DNA from: Mycoplasmataceae bacterium
GTDB lineage: Bacteria > Bacillota_I > Bacilli_A > Mycoplasmatales > Mycoplasmoidaceae
Assembly: GCA_031265955.1 (NCBI GenBank)
Contig: JAISBY010000010.1
Span: forward strand, 310,001 to 374,000
Length of the DNA: 64,000 nucleotides
Direction of reading: 5' to 3'
Below the pieces are notes generated by a model that saw only the letters and a list, made by a program, of their open reading frames with translations, was not told the origin of the DNA and did no database searches. Each line of letters begins with the position of its first letter. The stretch's first letter is position 1. This document shows, piece after piece, positions 1-9,026 of the stretch. The translations under genes were made by a program, and so were the position numbers.

Positions 1-459
1 GCCATTGAGAACCGTGTTTCGTTCAGAAATGCACAAAAAATGGGCATTAAAAAAGTGATGGGCGCACATGTCATCGGTGTAAAGACTAGAGTGTCAGGAC
101 GACTGGGTGGTGCGGAAATGGCGCGCGAAGAAGGTTATAGTGAAGGTATTATTCCGCTAACTACTTTACGTGCTGACTTAGATTACGCGCTAGAAGAAGC
201 TCATACTACCTATGGTAAAATCGGTGTAAAAGTTTGAATCAACCGTGGTGAAATTTTTGGTAAGGGCTTAAACAACCAAGTAAAACCACAAAAACCAGAA
301 TTCAAACCAAGAGGTGACCGAGGACCAAGACGACCACGAACATTGATTCCAGGAGCAACTACTAATGTGGAACACTTTAATATTGCTAAACCAGTTTCTA
401 GCGCAACTAAAGTAGAAGCTGCTAAAAAGCCGGAAGTTTCTAAAAAGGATGGTGAATAA
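1..459 (+). CDS. rpsC: 30S ribosomal protein S3 (C-terminal part)
   Basis: The reading frame is open from the first base and ends at TAA 457-459, so the N-terminal part lies outside the window. The visible part carries the conserved C-terminal S3 domain, with [10 protein letters not shown], the segment rich in aromatic and acidic residues after it, and KIGVKVWINRGE, where UGA at 235-237 encodes Trp. About 50 residues after the core form a Lys/Pro/Arg-rich tail. S3 binds the head of the 30S subunit near the mRNA entry channel. The gene is followed after 2 nt by rplP, the order of the S10 operon. Confidence 0.97.
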
Positions 460-461
460 TT

Positions 462-992
462 ATGATGCAGCCAAAACGAACAAAGTATCGCAAACCACAC
501 CGTACCCGTTACGAAGGGAAAGCCAAAGGTAATAAATTTGTCGCTTTCGGAGAATACGGTTTATTAGTAATGTCTGGCAAAGGACGTAATTGTAACGGTC
601 GTCAAAAAACCGGTAATTGAATTACGGATAAACAATTAGAAGCGGCTCGTGTGGTGCTAGCTAAAACCCAAACGAAGTATTTGAAACAAGGCGCGAAATT
701 ATGAATTCGGGTATTCCCACAATTATCACGTACTAAAAAACCATTAGAAGTACGTATGGGTAGTGGTAAGGGTAATCCCGAAATTCAATGTGCGGTTGTT
801 AAAGCTGGTACAGTTATTTTTGAATTAGCCAATATTCCAGCTGATGAAGCGAAAGACACTTTAAGAAAAGCTGGTAATAAATTAAATGTGGTTTGCCGTG
901 TGGTTTCCAAAGCTGATTTGCCGAATGAAACGGTAGCAGAGCAATTGTTAAAGCAAACATTTCGTAAGCCGAATGTGATTGAGAGGAGATAA
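462..992 (+). CDS. rplP: 50S ribosomal protein L16
   Basis: Translates to 176 residues starting MMQPKRTKYRKPHRTRY, the classic L16 N-terminus; two ATGs stand in tandem at 462 and 465 and either may be used. UGA Trp codons occur at 'TGNWIT' and 'KLWIRVFP'. The L16 core (GRNCNGRQKTG, RMGSGKG) is complete. The family is usually about 137-145 residues, so this copy has a C-terminal extension of roughly 30 residues ending KPNVIERR. L16 sits beside the A-site tRNA on the 50S subunit. An AGAGGAG motif at its 3' end serves the next gene, rpmC. Confidence 0.97.
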
Positions 993-995
993 ATT

Positions 996-1490
996 ATGAA
1001 TAAAGAATTAAGAGCGAAAACTAACGAAGAACTTTGTTCACTGATCATGCGACTCAAATTACAATTATTGGAATCTCGTTTCCGTATGGCTAGTGGTGAA
1101 TTAGAAAAAACGAATACACTACCAGAAATTCGTAAAACGATTGCCAGAGCATTAACCATTTTAAATGAACGTCACATTAAATTATCGATTGGGACTCACG
1201 GTATTACGATGCGTAATTTAAAAACTAATGAAATTAAATCCATTACTAACGTTGTTCAAGACGCTTTAAAAGCAGTGGCACCAAAAGAAAGCAAGAAGAG
1301 TACTTTGACACAAGGCGAAACTGTGAAGCAGGCTATCAATGATGCAACCACATCTACCAAGATGAAAAAAGAAGATGTTGATAAACCAGCAGCACCAACT
1401 CCAATTGTGGTGAAGAAAGAATTAAAGTCACATATGGATAAGAAAGTAGAAAAACAAATTATTCGTAAAACTGTAGGAGGCGGATCTTAA
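996..1490 (+). CDS. rpmC: 50S ribosomal protein L29 with long C-terminal extension
   Basis: Residues 1-65 match L29: [13 protein letters not shown], then [17 protein letters not shown], and [15 protein letters not shown]. Ordinary L29 stops near residue 65-70, but this protein has 164 residues. The extra 100 begin with a segment that could fold ([20 protein letters not shown]) and continue as a Lys/Thr/Ala-rich, probably disordered tail. L29 lies at the polypeptide exit tunnel. It is preceded by an AGAGGAG ribosome binding site and followed after 1 nt by rpsQ. Extensions on L29 are known in some mycoplasmas; the role of this one cannot be read from sequence. Confidence 0.93.
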   Translation: MNKELRAKTNEELCSLIMRLKLQLLESRFRMASGELEKTNTLPEIRKTIARALTILNERHIKLSIGTHGITMRNLKTNEIKSITNVVQDALKAVAPKESKKSTLTQGETVKQAINDATTSTKMKKEDVDKPAAPTPIVVKKELKSHMDKKVEKQIIRKTVGGGS

Positions 1491-1491
1491 T

Positions 1492-1749
1492 ATGGAAAAG
1501 CGCAATGCAAAAAAAGTTTTTACTGGAATTGTCGTTTCAGTTAAAATGGCAAAAACAGTAACAGTGGAAGTGGAACGGAAGAACTTACACCCACGTTATA
1601 AAAAATTAGTTATTACACACAAAAAATATCATGCACATGATGAAACAGGGATTGCTAAATTAGGTGACAAAGTACGAATTGTGGAAACGCGTCCGATTAG
1701 CAAAACAAAGTTTTATCGTGTCCAAAGTGTATTGGTAAAGGCGAAATAG
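1492..1749 (+). CDS. rpsQ: 30S ribosomal protein S17
   Basis: An 85-residue protein of the normal S17 length. It contains the OB-fold strands typical of the family: [20 protein letters not shown], then a His-rich turn ([10 protein letters not shown]), and [20 protein letters not shown]. The ATG at 1492 follows the rpmC stop by one base, and GGAGGCGG in the rpmC end provides its ribosome binding site. S17 is a primary 16S rRNA-binding protein of the 30S body. No unusual features were seen. Confidence 0.97.
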   Translation: MEKRNAKKVFTGIVVSVKMAKTVTVEVERKNLHPRYKKLVITHKKYHAHDETGIAKLGDKVRIVETRPISKTKFYRVQSVLVKAK

Positions 1750-1758
1750 GAGACTGCT

Positions 1759-2127
1759 ATGATTCAATTTATGACAAGATTAAATGTCGCTGATAATTCC
1801 GGAGCTCGTCGGGTTGGCGTGATTAAAGTTTTAGGCAACACGCGTCAACGTTACGCAACCGTTGGTGATGTCGTGAAAGTTTCTGTAAAAGATTGTTTGC
1901 CAGAAGGTGGTGTTAAAAAAGGTCAAATGTTTTTGGCAGTTATCGTTCGTACTCGTAAAGGAATTAAACGTGCTAATGGTAACAAAGTCGTCTTTGATGA
2001 TAACGCTTGCGTATTAATCAAAGAAGACAACACGCCACGTGGGACGCGTATCTTTGGGCCAGTAGCGCGTGAATTAAGAGATAAAGGTTTTATGAAAATC
2101 GTTTCTTTGGCACCAGAGGTTTTGTAG
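1759..2127 (+). CDS. rplN: 50S ribosomal protein L14
   Basis: 122 residues, the standard length. [19 protein letters not shown] is the diagnostic N-terminus; [21 protein letters not shown] and the final [25 protein letters not shown] are also typical. L14 contributes to the subunit interface (bridge B8) and to docking of the silencing factor RsfS. A TAGGAGACTGCTATG arrangement gives a clear ribosome binding site overlapping the rpsQ stop. Confidence 0.98.
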   Translation: MIQFMTRLNVADNSGARRVGVIKVLGNTRQRYATVGDVVKVSVKDCLPEGGVKKGQMFLAVIVRTRKGIKRANGNKVVFDDNACVLIKEDNTPRGTRIFGPVARELRDKGFMKIVSLAPEVL

Positions 2128-2136
2128 GAGACACAT

Positions 2137-2463
2137 ATGAAAAGAATTAAAAAAGGTGATAAAGTACGAGTGATTTCTGGCAAACACGTAACCAAAGAGG
2201 GAACGGTGTTAGTAGTTAATAACAAAAAAGGTGTTGCTATTATTGAAGGATTAAACAAAGTTAAGTTACATCGTAAACCAAATGCCAAACAAGAAAAAGG
2301 TGGCATTCAAGAAAAAGAAGCTGGCATTCCTTTGTGTAAGTTAGCTTTGTTGGCGCCAAAATCACCACAAGGTATTTCCAAAATTAAATACACTATTGAT
2401 AAAGAAGGCAAGAAAATTCGGGTTGCTAAAAAAACTAACAATCCGATTGCATCAAAGAAGTAG
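2137..2463 (+). CDS. rplX: 50S ribosomal protein L24
   Basis: 108 residues with the KOW motif at the start (KKGDKVRVISGKHVTKEGTV) followed by GLNKVKLHRKPN and EAGIPLCKLALLAPKS. L24 starts 50S assembly by binding the 5' part of 23S rRNA. A TAGGAGACACATATG junction with rplN shows translational coupling. Length and residues agree with the family. Confidence 0.97.
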   Translation: MKRIKKGDKVRVISGKHVTKEGTVLVVNNKKGVAIIEGLNKVKLHRKPNAKQEKGGIQEKEAGIPLCKLALLAPKSPQGISKIKYTIDKEGKKIRVAKKTNNPIASKK

Positions 2464-2472
2464 GAGGGCATT

Positions 2473-3021
2473 ATGAGTTTAAATTTAAAAGCAAAATATG
2501 GAAAATTAATTAAAGACGCATTGATGTCTGAATACAAATACAAATCAGTGATGCAAGTGCCTAAACTAGAAAAGATTGTGATTAACGCGGGTGTTGGCGA
2601 TGCGGCAAGCGATGCCAAGTTTATTGAAGCGATGACTAATGAAATCTTAGTGATTACCGGACAAAAACCCGTGCTCACTAAATCCAAAAAAGCCATTGCC
2701 ACTTTCAAACTGCGTGAAAATCAAGCGATTGGCGTCAAGGTAACCCTAAGAGGTGAACGTATGTGAAATTTCGTTGAGAACCTCATTAACGTCGCTCTAC
2801 CACGGGTTCGTGACTTCAAGGGTTTGAGCAATAACTCGTTTGATGGTCGTGGCAATTACACCATCGGTATTAAAGAACAAATTATTTTTACCGAAGTTAA
2901 TTACGACGATATTAAAAAGGTGCGTGGGTTCGACGTAACCTTCGTGACTTCTACCAAAAAAAATGAAGTAGCTAAAGCAATGTTAAAAGCAATTGGCTTA
3001 CCATTTGCAAAACAAAGATAA
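2473..3021 (+). CDS. rplE: 50S ribosomal protein L5
   Basis: 182 residues when UGA at 2764 is read as Trp ([19 protein letters not shown]). With the standard code the gene would break in two, so it is one of the clear proofs of code 4 here. Family landmarks are [35 protein letters not shown] and the [13 protein letters not shown] segment. L5 binds 5S rRNA in the central protuberance. A TAGGAGGGC site precedes the ATG. Confidence 0.98.
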
Positions 3022-3029
3022 AGGAAAAT

Positions 3030-3215
3030 ATGGCAAAGAAATCATTAATCGCAAAACAAAAAAAACATAAAAAATACAAAGTACGTGAGTACCACCGTTG
3101 TGTACGTTGTGGTCGTCCACACGCTGTCATCGGCAAGTTTGGTTTATGTCGTATTTGCTTGCGCGAGTTAGCGTATAAGGGTGCGATTCCCGGTTTAAAG
3201 AAAGCATCTTGATAG
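3030..3215 (+). CDS. rpsN: 30S ribosomal protein S14 type Z
   Basis: 61 residues ending in Trp (UGA at 3210-3212) before TAG. It is the short zinc-binding form: the cysteine pairs CVRC and CRIC make the four-Cys site, within the usual [20 protein letters not shown] segment. S14 is among the last proteins to join the 30S head. A weak AAGGAAA site precedes the ATG. Confidence 0.97.
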
Positions 3216-3224
3216 GAGTAAATT

Positions 3225-3623
3225 ATGTTCATTGATCCAATTGCTGATCTTATTATTCGTATTAAGAATGCGACGAAAGCACGCCACCCAAGTTGTGCGG
3301 TTTATACCACTAACATTACTTCTGCTATTTTAGGCGTATTAAAAGAAGAAGGCTATATTACCAATTTCGAAACAAAAAAACACAACAAATCTAGTATTAG
3401 TAAAACGGTTATTACTTTAAAATATAAAGATCAAACCCCAGCTATTTTAGGAATTAAGCAAATTTCCAAACCTGGCTTACGTGTTTACCAAGAATCAAGT
3501 AAATTACCGCGTGTGTTAAGCGGGTTAGGCGTAGCGATTATTTCAACAAGTCAAGGCGTAGTTACTGATAAGTTTGCACGTACTAACAATCTTGGTGGCG
3601 AAGTAATCGCTTATGTGTGATAG
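3225..3623 (+). CDS. rpsH: 30S ribosomal protein S8
   Basis: 132 residues; the final codon before TAG is UGA, giving the family's normal ending GGEVIAYVW. The N-terminus DPIADLIIRIKNATKA and the core SKPGLRVY and LSGLGVAIISTSQGVVTDK are typical. S8 is a primary 16S rRNA binder and, in other bacteria, the translational repressor of this operon. The TAGGAG before the ATG overlaps the rpsN stop. Confidence 0.98.
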
Positions 3624-3631
3624 GAGGATAT

Positions 3632-4207
3632 ATGTCAAGAAAAGGTAATAAATTATTAACTATTCCACAAGGTGTTACTGTCACTATTAACTCTAGTGAT
3701 GTACTTGTAAAAAGTGCGCAAGGAACGCTAAAGGTGGCTTATCCGACTAGTATGATTAAAGTAGAAAACGTGGATAATAAAATAAAAATTTCACGTTTGA
3801 ATGACGAAAAACAAGCGCGTATGTTTCACGGTACGATTAACTCTAATATTAATAATGCACTCATCGGTCTAAGCAAAGGTTATGTTAAAAAATTAAAAAT
3901 TGTGGGTGTTGGTTTTAAAGCAAATGTGAGTGGTGCAAAATTAAATTTAGCCATCGGTTTTAGTCACCCAGTCGTATTTGATATCCCACAGGGTTTAAAA
4001 GTAATATGTCCAACCCCAACTGAAATTGTCATTGAAGGTTATGACAAAATTATCGTTGGTGAATTCGCTGCTAATGTTCGTGCGGTGCGCAAACCCGAGC
4101 CATACAATGGTAAAGGTATTATGTATAGTGATGAAATCATTGTTCGTAAAGTTGGTAAGACTGCTGAAGGCGCTGGCACAACAGCTGGTGGAGCTGCCAA
4201 GAAATAG
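3632..4207 (+). CDS. rplF: 50S ribosomal protein L6
   Basis: 191 residues from ATG 3632, chosen because MSRKGNKLLTIPQGVTV aligns with the family and GGAGG stands 5-9 nt upstream; the in-frame start at 3617 would overlap rpsH and lacks such support. The two repeated L6 domains are visible, with VGVGFKANVSGAKLNLAIGF and the closing RKPEPYNGKGIMYSDE. L6 lies near the sarcin-ricin loop and the factor-binding site. The last residues are Gly/Ala-rich. Confidence 0.97.
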   Translation: MSRKGNKLLTIPQGVTVTINSSDVLVKSAQGTLKVAYPTSMIKVENVDNKIKISRLNDEKQARMFHGTINSNINNALIGLSKGYVKKLKIVGVGFKANVSGAKLNLAIGFSHPVVFDIPQGLKVICPTPTEIVIEGYDKIIVGEFAANVRAVRKPEPYNGKGIMYSDEIIVRKVGKTAEGAGTTAGGAAKK

Positions 4208-4216
4208 GAGATCATT

Positions 4217-4573
4217 ATGAAACAATTAAATGTCAATCGCAAAGCAAGACGATCGTTACGTCATAAACGACTTACCAATCGTTTGAAACGTGAAGATAAT
4301 CAAAAACCAAGATTGGTAGTTTCCAAGAGTAATAATCACCTGATTGCCCAAATCGTTGATGATACTGTTGGTAAAACGCTTGTATGTAGTTCTACCAAAC
4401 AATTAAAAAAAACCGCGACAGTGGCTACTGCAACTTTAGTTGGTGAAGACCTTGCTAAAAAAGCAATTGCTAAAAATATTAAAGAAGTCGTTTTTGATCG
4501 AGGTGGTAGCCCATATCACGGTCAAATTAAGGCTTTGGCAACTGCAGCTCGTAGTGGCGGATTAAAATTTTAG
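4217..4573 (+). CDS. rplR: 50S ribosomal protein L18
   Basis: 118 residues. The basic N-terminus (RRSLRHKRLTNRLK), RLVVSKSNNHLIAQIVDD, and the ending FDRGGSPYHGQIKALATAARSGGLKF identify L18. It binds 5S rRNA together with L5. A TAGGAGATC site overlaps the rplF stop. Confidence 0.97.
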   Translation: MKQLNVNRKARRSLRHKRLTNRLKREDNQKPRLVVSKSNNHLIAQIVDDTVGKTLVCSSTKQLKKTATVATATLVGEDLAKKAIAKNIKEVVFDRGGSPYHGQIKALATAARSGGLKF

Positions 4574-4593
4574 AAAGTTAAGAAGGAAATAAA

Positions 4594-5247
4594 ATGTTAG
4601 ATAACGAAAAGAAAGTAGAAACCAATACACCGACAACAACTGTAGTTGAGACTACTGCTACGTCTACTAAACCAGTTGTTGAGAAAGAGGCATCACACCG
4701 CAAACCAGCTTTTGGTGATAAAAAAACTGGCGCACCAGTTTTTAAACGCCAAACCAGAAGTCGTGTCAACCAAATGGGTTTTGAAGAAAAAGTAGTTGGT
4801 ATTAAACGAATTTCAAAAACGACTAAGGGTGGACGTCACATGCGTTTTAGTGCTTTAGTTGTCATTGGTGATAAAAACGGTAAAGTTGGTTATGGGGTTG
4901 GAAAATCAACCGAAGTTCCAAATGCCATTAAAAAAGCTATTAAAAATTCTCGTAAAAATATTGTCGATGTTATTTTTAATAAACGCGGTACTTTATATCA
5001 CGAAATTATTGGACGCCATGGCGCTTCTAAAGTTTTGTTAAAACCAGCCCCAGAAGGTACAGGTATTATTGCCGGTGGTGCCATTCGTGCCGTGATTGAG
5101 CTCGTTGGTTTTAAAGACATTTATACCAAAAACAAAGGTAGTAACACTGCGCTTAATATGGTACAAGCTACCATTAATGGTTTAGTCAACCAGCGTCATC
5201 CATCATTAATTGCAAAATTACGTGATAAGGATATCAAGGCTTTATAG
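4594..5247 (+). CDS. rpsE: 30S ribosomal protein S5 with N-terminal extension
   Basis: 217 residues against about 165 in most bacteria. Residues 1-60 are a Thr/Lys-rich, low-complexity extension (many Thr, Val and Lys). The core then follows: [40 protein letters not shown], and the ending region with [11 protein letters not shown]5 works in decoding accuracy and mRNA unwinding at the entry tunnel. The GAAGGAAAT motif precedes ATG 4594. Confidence 0.96.
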   Translation: MLDNEKKVETNTPTTTVVETTATSTKPVVEKEASHRKPAFGDKKTGAPVFKRQTRSRVNQMGFEEKVVGIKRISKTTKGGRHMRFSALVVIGDKNGKVGYGVGKSTEVPNAIKKAIKNSRKNIVDVIFNKRGTLYHEIIGRHGASKVLLKPAPEGTGIIAGGAIRAVIELVGFKDIYTKNKGSNTALNMVQATINGLVNQRHPSLIAKLRDKDIKAL

Positions 5248-5265
5248 TTTTGTAGGAGATAATGT

Positions 5266-5712
5266 ATGGAGTTAAATAGTTTAAAATATACCAAAGGATC
5301 TCGTGGACATAAGCGTAAAACTTATGGTCGAGGTTTTGGTAGCGGTATTGGTAAAACTGGTGGTAAAGGAACCAAAGGACAAAAACAACGTAAATCAGGA
5401 CACGTTCGTTTAGGTTTTGAAGGTGGCCAAACACCAATTTATCGTAAGGTACCAAAGGTAGGGTTCAATAATTACAATTTTGCCACCAAATATAATGTAG
5501 TGACAATTAAACAATTAATTCAATTAAAAGTTGATAAAATTGATACTAAAGTGTTGCAAGATAAAAAAATTATTAACGTTAATAAATTACCAATCAAAAT
5601 TATTGGTAATGATAAACTAACGAAAGCAATTGAAGTTAGCGCTCATGTTTTTACTGACGGTGCTAAAAAAACAATTGAGGCCGCAAAGGGTAAAGTAAAC
5701 ATTATTAAATAA
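5266..5712 (+). CDS. rplO: 50S ribosomal protein L15
   Basis: 148 residues. The glycine-rich N-terminus (GSRGHKRKTYGRGFGSGIGKTGGKGTKGQ without the standard code problem) and FEGGQTPIYRKVPKVGF are diagnostic. L15 is a late 50S assembly protein. A TAGGAGATA site precedes ATG 5266. The stop is only 2 nt before secY, as in other bacteria. Confidence 0.97.
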   Translation: MELNSLKYTKGSRGHKRKTYGRGFGSGIGKTGGKGTKGQKQRKSGHVRLGFEGGQTPIYRKVPKVGFNNYNFATKYNVVTIKQLIQLKVDKIDTKVLQDKKIINVNKLPIKIIGNDKLTKAIEVSAHVFTDGAKKTIEAAKGKVNIIK

Positions 5713-5714
5713 AC

Positions 5715-7154
5715 ATGTCTACCAATACGAAAAAAACTTACAAATCAGCACGGACACTTGTTAAAGAAATTTTTACTAATAAAACGGTAATTAGTGCTTT
5801 AGCAATTACTCTGTTTCTAGTAGTTGCTTTTCGTATTGGCAGTACTTTGACAATCCCCGGGATAAAATTACCAGCTAACGCTTTTAATACTAACGATTCA
5901 TTTGCTGGCATGTTAGATTTATTAGCTGGTGGTGGTTTAAGCCGTATGTCCATATTCGCTGTCGGTGTTGGTCCTTATATTACCGCACAAATTATTGTGC
6001 AGTTATTGTCTAGTGATTTAATTCCACCAATGTCCAAGATGGCAAAAGGTGGCGAACGGGGACGAAGAAAGTTAGAAATCATCACTCGTATTCTTACTTT
6101 ACCGTTTTGTATTGCTCAAGGTTATGCCGTGATTGCTTTATTACTAAATAACCAGCAAGGTAGTGGTATTACCATTTTCGGTTTCCAATCTATTAACGAA
6201 ATCCCTGCTAAAGAAATGTTGACGCTATTAATGATTATGGTTGCTGGGACTTATATTTCCATTTTCATTGGTGATATTATTACCAAACGAGGTGTGGGTA
6301 ATGGAATTACACTTTTAATTTTAGCTGGTATTGTGTCTTCGATCATTCCTAATTTCCGTGAAGCATTCCGTACCATCTCTGGCAAAATGGATTCTCAAAA
6401 TGCTAACTATTTAATTAATTTAATTCTTGCCACTGCTTTGTATGTATTATTTTTTGTAGCGATTTTAATTGTGACTATTTTTATTAATGGTTCAACAAGA
6501 AAGATTCCCATCCAGCAAACTGGTCAGGGATTGACCACTAATATTAATAACTTACCATTTTTACCAATTAAATTAAATGCAGCTGGAGTTATTCCGGTTA
6601 TTTTCGCTTCCTCCGTTTTAACAATTCCTGGAACTATCGCCCAATTTTTATCGCAAGGTGAAGCAAAGTGATTCATTGCTGGTGATGGGTCAGGGACTAG
6701 TGGATACTTAACACTTAATACACCGAGTGGGTTAGTCATCTACTTTGTTTTAATTGTGCTTTTCTCATTCTTTTATTCGTATATTCAAATTAATCCCCAA
6801 CAGTTGTCGGAAAATTTTGAAAAGAGCGGTAAATTTATTCCGGGAATAAAAACTGGCGAAAACACTGAACGACACATTGCCAAAGTGTTAAGTCGTGTGA
6901 ATTGAATTGGTGGGCCGTTCTTAGGTTTGATCGCCATCTTGCCATATATCGTCGCCGAAATCACGAGCATTCCAAGTGGTTTAGCCTTGGGTGGGACAGG
7001 TTTAATCATTATTGTGACGGCAACCATGGAATTATGAAATTCTATTAAGAGTGCCGCTACCACTAGTGGTTATAACGTGACCCGTAATAAAATTGAATCT
7101 AAACACATTAGCGAAACATCACATTTAGAAGCTGAAGTTGAACAATTATGGTAA
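5715..7154 (+). CDS. secY: Protein translocase subunit SecY
   Basis: 479 residues when internal UGA codons (6669, 6903, 7035) are read as Trp. It forms the membrane channel of the Sec translocon together with SecE. Ten hydrophobic segments can be followed, including the plug region after the first ([12 protein letters not shown]), the conserved [25 protein letters not shown], and IPIQQTGQG in a cytoplasmic loop. The C-terminus overlaps adk by 7 nt (TAA 7152-7154; adk ATG 7148), which indicates coupled translation. Confidence 0.97.
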
Positions 7155-7801
7155 AAATAAAACAAAAGCACATCGTTTTACTTGGCGCACCAGGTAGTGG
7201 CAAAGGAACGTTGGCAAGGAAATTAGTCAACCGTTATGGTTTAAAACATTTATCAACTGGTGATATGTTTCGCAAAGTGATTGCTGAAAATTCACCGTTG
7301 GGTCAAGAACTAAAAGCAATTGTCGCTACGGGATCGTTAGTGAGTGACGACATCACTAATGCGGTAGTGAAAACGGAATTATTACAATTGATTAGTAACC
7401 ACGAAGGTTTTATTTTGGATGGTTATCCTAGAACAGTTGCCCAAGCAAATTTTTTAGCGAGCATTGTGCAACCAGATTTAGTTTTTTTAATTGATGTGGA
7501 AAAAGAATTGGCAATCAAACGGATTGTCGGTCGTAGAGTTTGTTCAAAATGTGGAGCTACTTATAACATCTATTTTAAAAAACCGAAAATTGATAATGTT
7601 TGTGATTGCGATGGTGAATTTTTAATTCAACGTAAAGATGACGATCGTACAACCATTAGCAAACGTTTTGATTTGTACCAACAGGTTACTAGTAAATTAA
7701 TAACTTATTATCACGGTACTAATAAGCTATACCGAATTGATGCTAATAATGGCATTGAAGCGATTTTAGATACCGTAATCAAAATTATTGAGCAAAACTA
7801 A
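7148..7801 (+). CDS. adk: Adenylate kinase
   Basis: 217 residues, a long-form enzyme that interconverts ATP + AMP and 2 ADP. The P-loop GAPGSGKGT is at residues 13-21, the AMP-binding motif DGYPRT at 91-96, and DDRTTISKRF in the C-terminal part. The LID has the metal-binding pattern Cys132-x2-Cys135 and a distal CDCD cluster near 152-155, so it probably holds zinc. The start overlaps the end of secY, and map follows directly. Confidence 0.97.
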   Translation: MVKIKQKHIVLLGAPGSGKGTLARKLVNRYGLKHLSTGDMFRKVIAENSPLGQELKAIVATGSLVSDDITNAVVKTELLQLISNHEGFILDGYPRTVAQANFLASIVQPDLVFLIDVEKELAIKRIVGRRVCSKCGATYNIYFKKPKIDNVCDCDGEFLIQRKDDDRTTISKRFDLYQQVTSKLITYYHGTNKLYRIDANNGIEAILDTVIKIIEQN

Positions 7802-8554
7802 ATGATTTATTTAAAATCGACACACGATATTGCATTAATAAAAACAGCTGCTGACATTTGAAAAAAAGTACGTAGAATGTTAATTGCCAGTACTAAACCT
7901 GGAGTTAATTTATTAACATTAGACGAGCAAACAGCAAAGTTAGTTAGCGAATTAAATGCGACTTGTAGTTTTTATCAATACAATCATTTCCCTAAGCATC
8001 TTTGTATCAGTGTGAATGATGAACTAATTCACGGCATTCCTAGAAACTACGTCATTAAAGCAAACGATTTAATCACTTTTGATTTAGGAATCACTTATCA
8101 AAATCATGTTTGTGATGCCGCTTTTACCATTCATGTCGCTCCAACGACTGACGAACCAAGTCGTATTAGTAGCACTACAAAACTGGCTCTAATGGAGGCG
8201 ATTAAAGTTATTAAACCAGGCAATTACATTGGTGATATTAGTTTTGCCATTGAAAGTGTTGCGGGAAAAAATGGTTATGAAGTAATTAAAGATTTTGGTG
8301 GTCACGGGTGTGGTAATCATCTGCACGAAGATCCGATGATTTTAAATTATGGTAAGCCACACACTGGTGTCAAAATAATCAAGGGAATGACATTGTGCAT
8401 TGAACCAATGCTTTTAACTGGTAGCGACAAATACTATATTGATCCTATTGACAAGTGAACGGTACGAAGTCAAAATCATCAGTTGACTTGTCAGTGGGAA
8501 CACATGATATTAGTAACTGAGGAAGGTTGTGAAATTTTAACAGGGGATACTTAA
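7802..8554 (+). CDS. map: Methionine aminopeptidase, type I
   Basis: 250 residues from ATG 7802, directly after the adk stop; UGA codes for Trp near residue 20 (ADIWKKVR) and after 8456. It removes the initiator Met from new proteins. The metal ligands are visible: Asp in TFDLGITY, Asp in HVCDAAF, His in FGGHGCG, Glu in CIEPMLL, and Glu in VTEEGCEIL near the C-terminus. The substrate-contact motif NHFPKHLCISVNDELIHGIP is also present. The context secY-adk-map-infA is conserved in Gram-positive bacteria. Confidence 0.96.
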
Positions 8555-8555
8555 G

Positions 8556-8603
8556 ATGAAAAGTGCTAAAAACAAAATAAAGAATATTAAAATAAAGGAA
8601 TAG
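8556..8603 (+). other. 15-codon ORF between map and infA
   Basis: ATG 8556 to TAG 8601-8603 encodes a very basic peptide ([15 protein letters not shown]). It is read between map and infA and its final codons contain the AAGGAAT ribosome binding site of infA. It may only be chance in AT-rich DNA or a coupling ORF that carries ribosomes from map to infA. No homologue is claimed. Confidence 0.2.
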
Positions 8604-8604
8604 T

Positions 8605-8817
8605 ATGGCAAACGATACAATAAAAATGACAGGATTAGTAAAGGAAGTATTTCCTAACAGCACTTACAAAGTAGAGTTAGAAAATAAAATTGTTATTAAT
8701 GCTGTTTTAAGTGGCAAAATGCGACAACATCACATTCAAATTTTAAGAGGCGATACAGTTACAATTGAACTAAGCCCTTACGATTTGACTAAAGGTCGCA
8801 TTACTTATAGAAATTAG
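8605..8817 (+). CDS. infA: Translation initiation factor IF-1
   Basis: 70 residues of a single S1-like OB fold: [36 protein letters not shown], and [20 protein letters not shown]-1 occupies the A site during initiation. AAGGAAT lies 5 nt upstream of the ATG. In most Gram-positive genomes rpmJ follows at once; here nearly 2.9 kb of opposite-strand genes come between. Confidence 0.97.
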   Translation: MANDTIKMTGLVKEVFPNSTYKVELENKIVINAVLSGKMRQHHIQILRGDTVTIELSPYDLTKGRITYRN

Positions 8818-8847
8818 TGTTTATCACTTTTTAAAAAATAAAATTGT

Positions 8848-8877
8848 ACAATTGCGAATTGTTATTGCATTTTTTTA
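8848..8877 (+). terminator. Possible terminator after infA
   Basis: ACAATT-GCG-AATTGT can pair, and an alternative stem joins TGCGAAT with ATTGCA directly before seven Ts (8870-8876). Either would be a weak intrinsic terminator for the secY-infA transcript, consistent with the new promoter found before rpmJ. The rest of 8878-9026 shows only AT-rich spacer. Confidence 0.4.
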
Positions 8878-9026
8878 AAGAAGCACATATAAAAGCATGT
8901 TATTATGACTAAATATTTTTCCCTAATAATTCTTTTACAGTACTACACAACATTAAACTTTTGCAAGTTTTAAATCAAGATTTTTATAAGTATTACAAAG
9001 TACTTAGTTAAATTTTAATATTAACC

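Noticed and set aside
785-1159. Minus-strand ORF of 124 codons
   Set aside because: It lies antisense to rplP and rpmC, has no promoter or ribosome binding site, and is a shadow of conserved genes.
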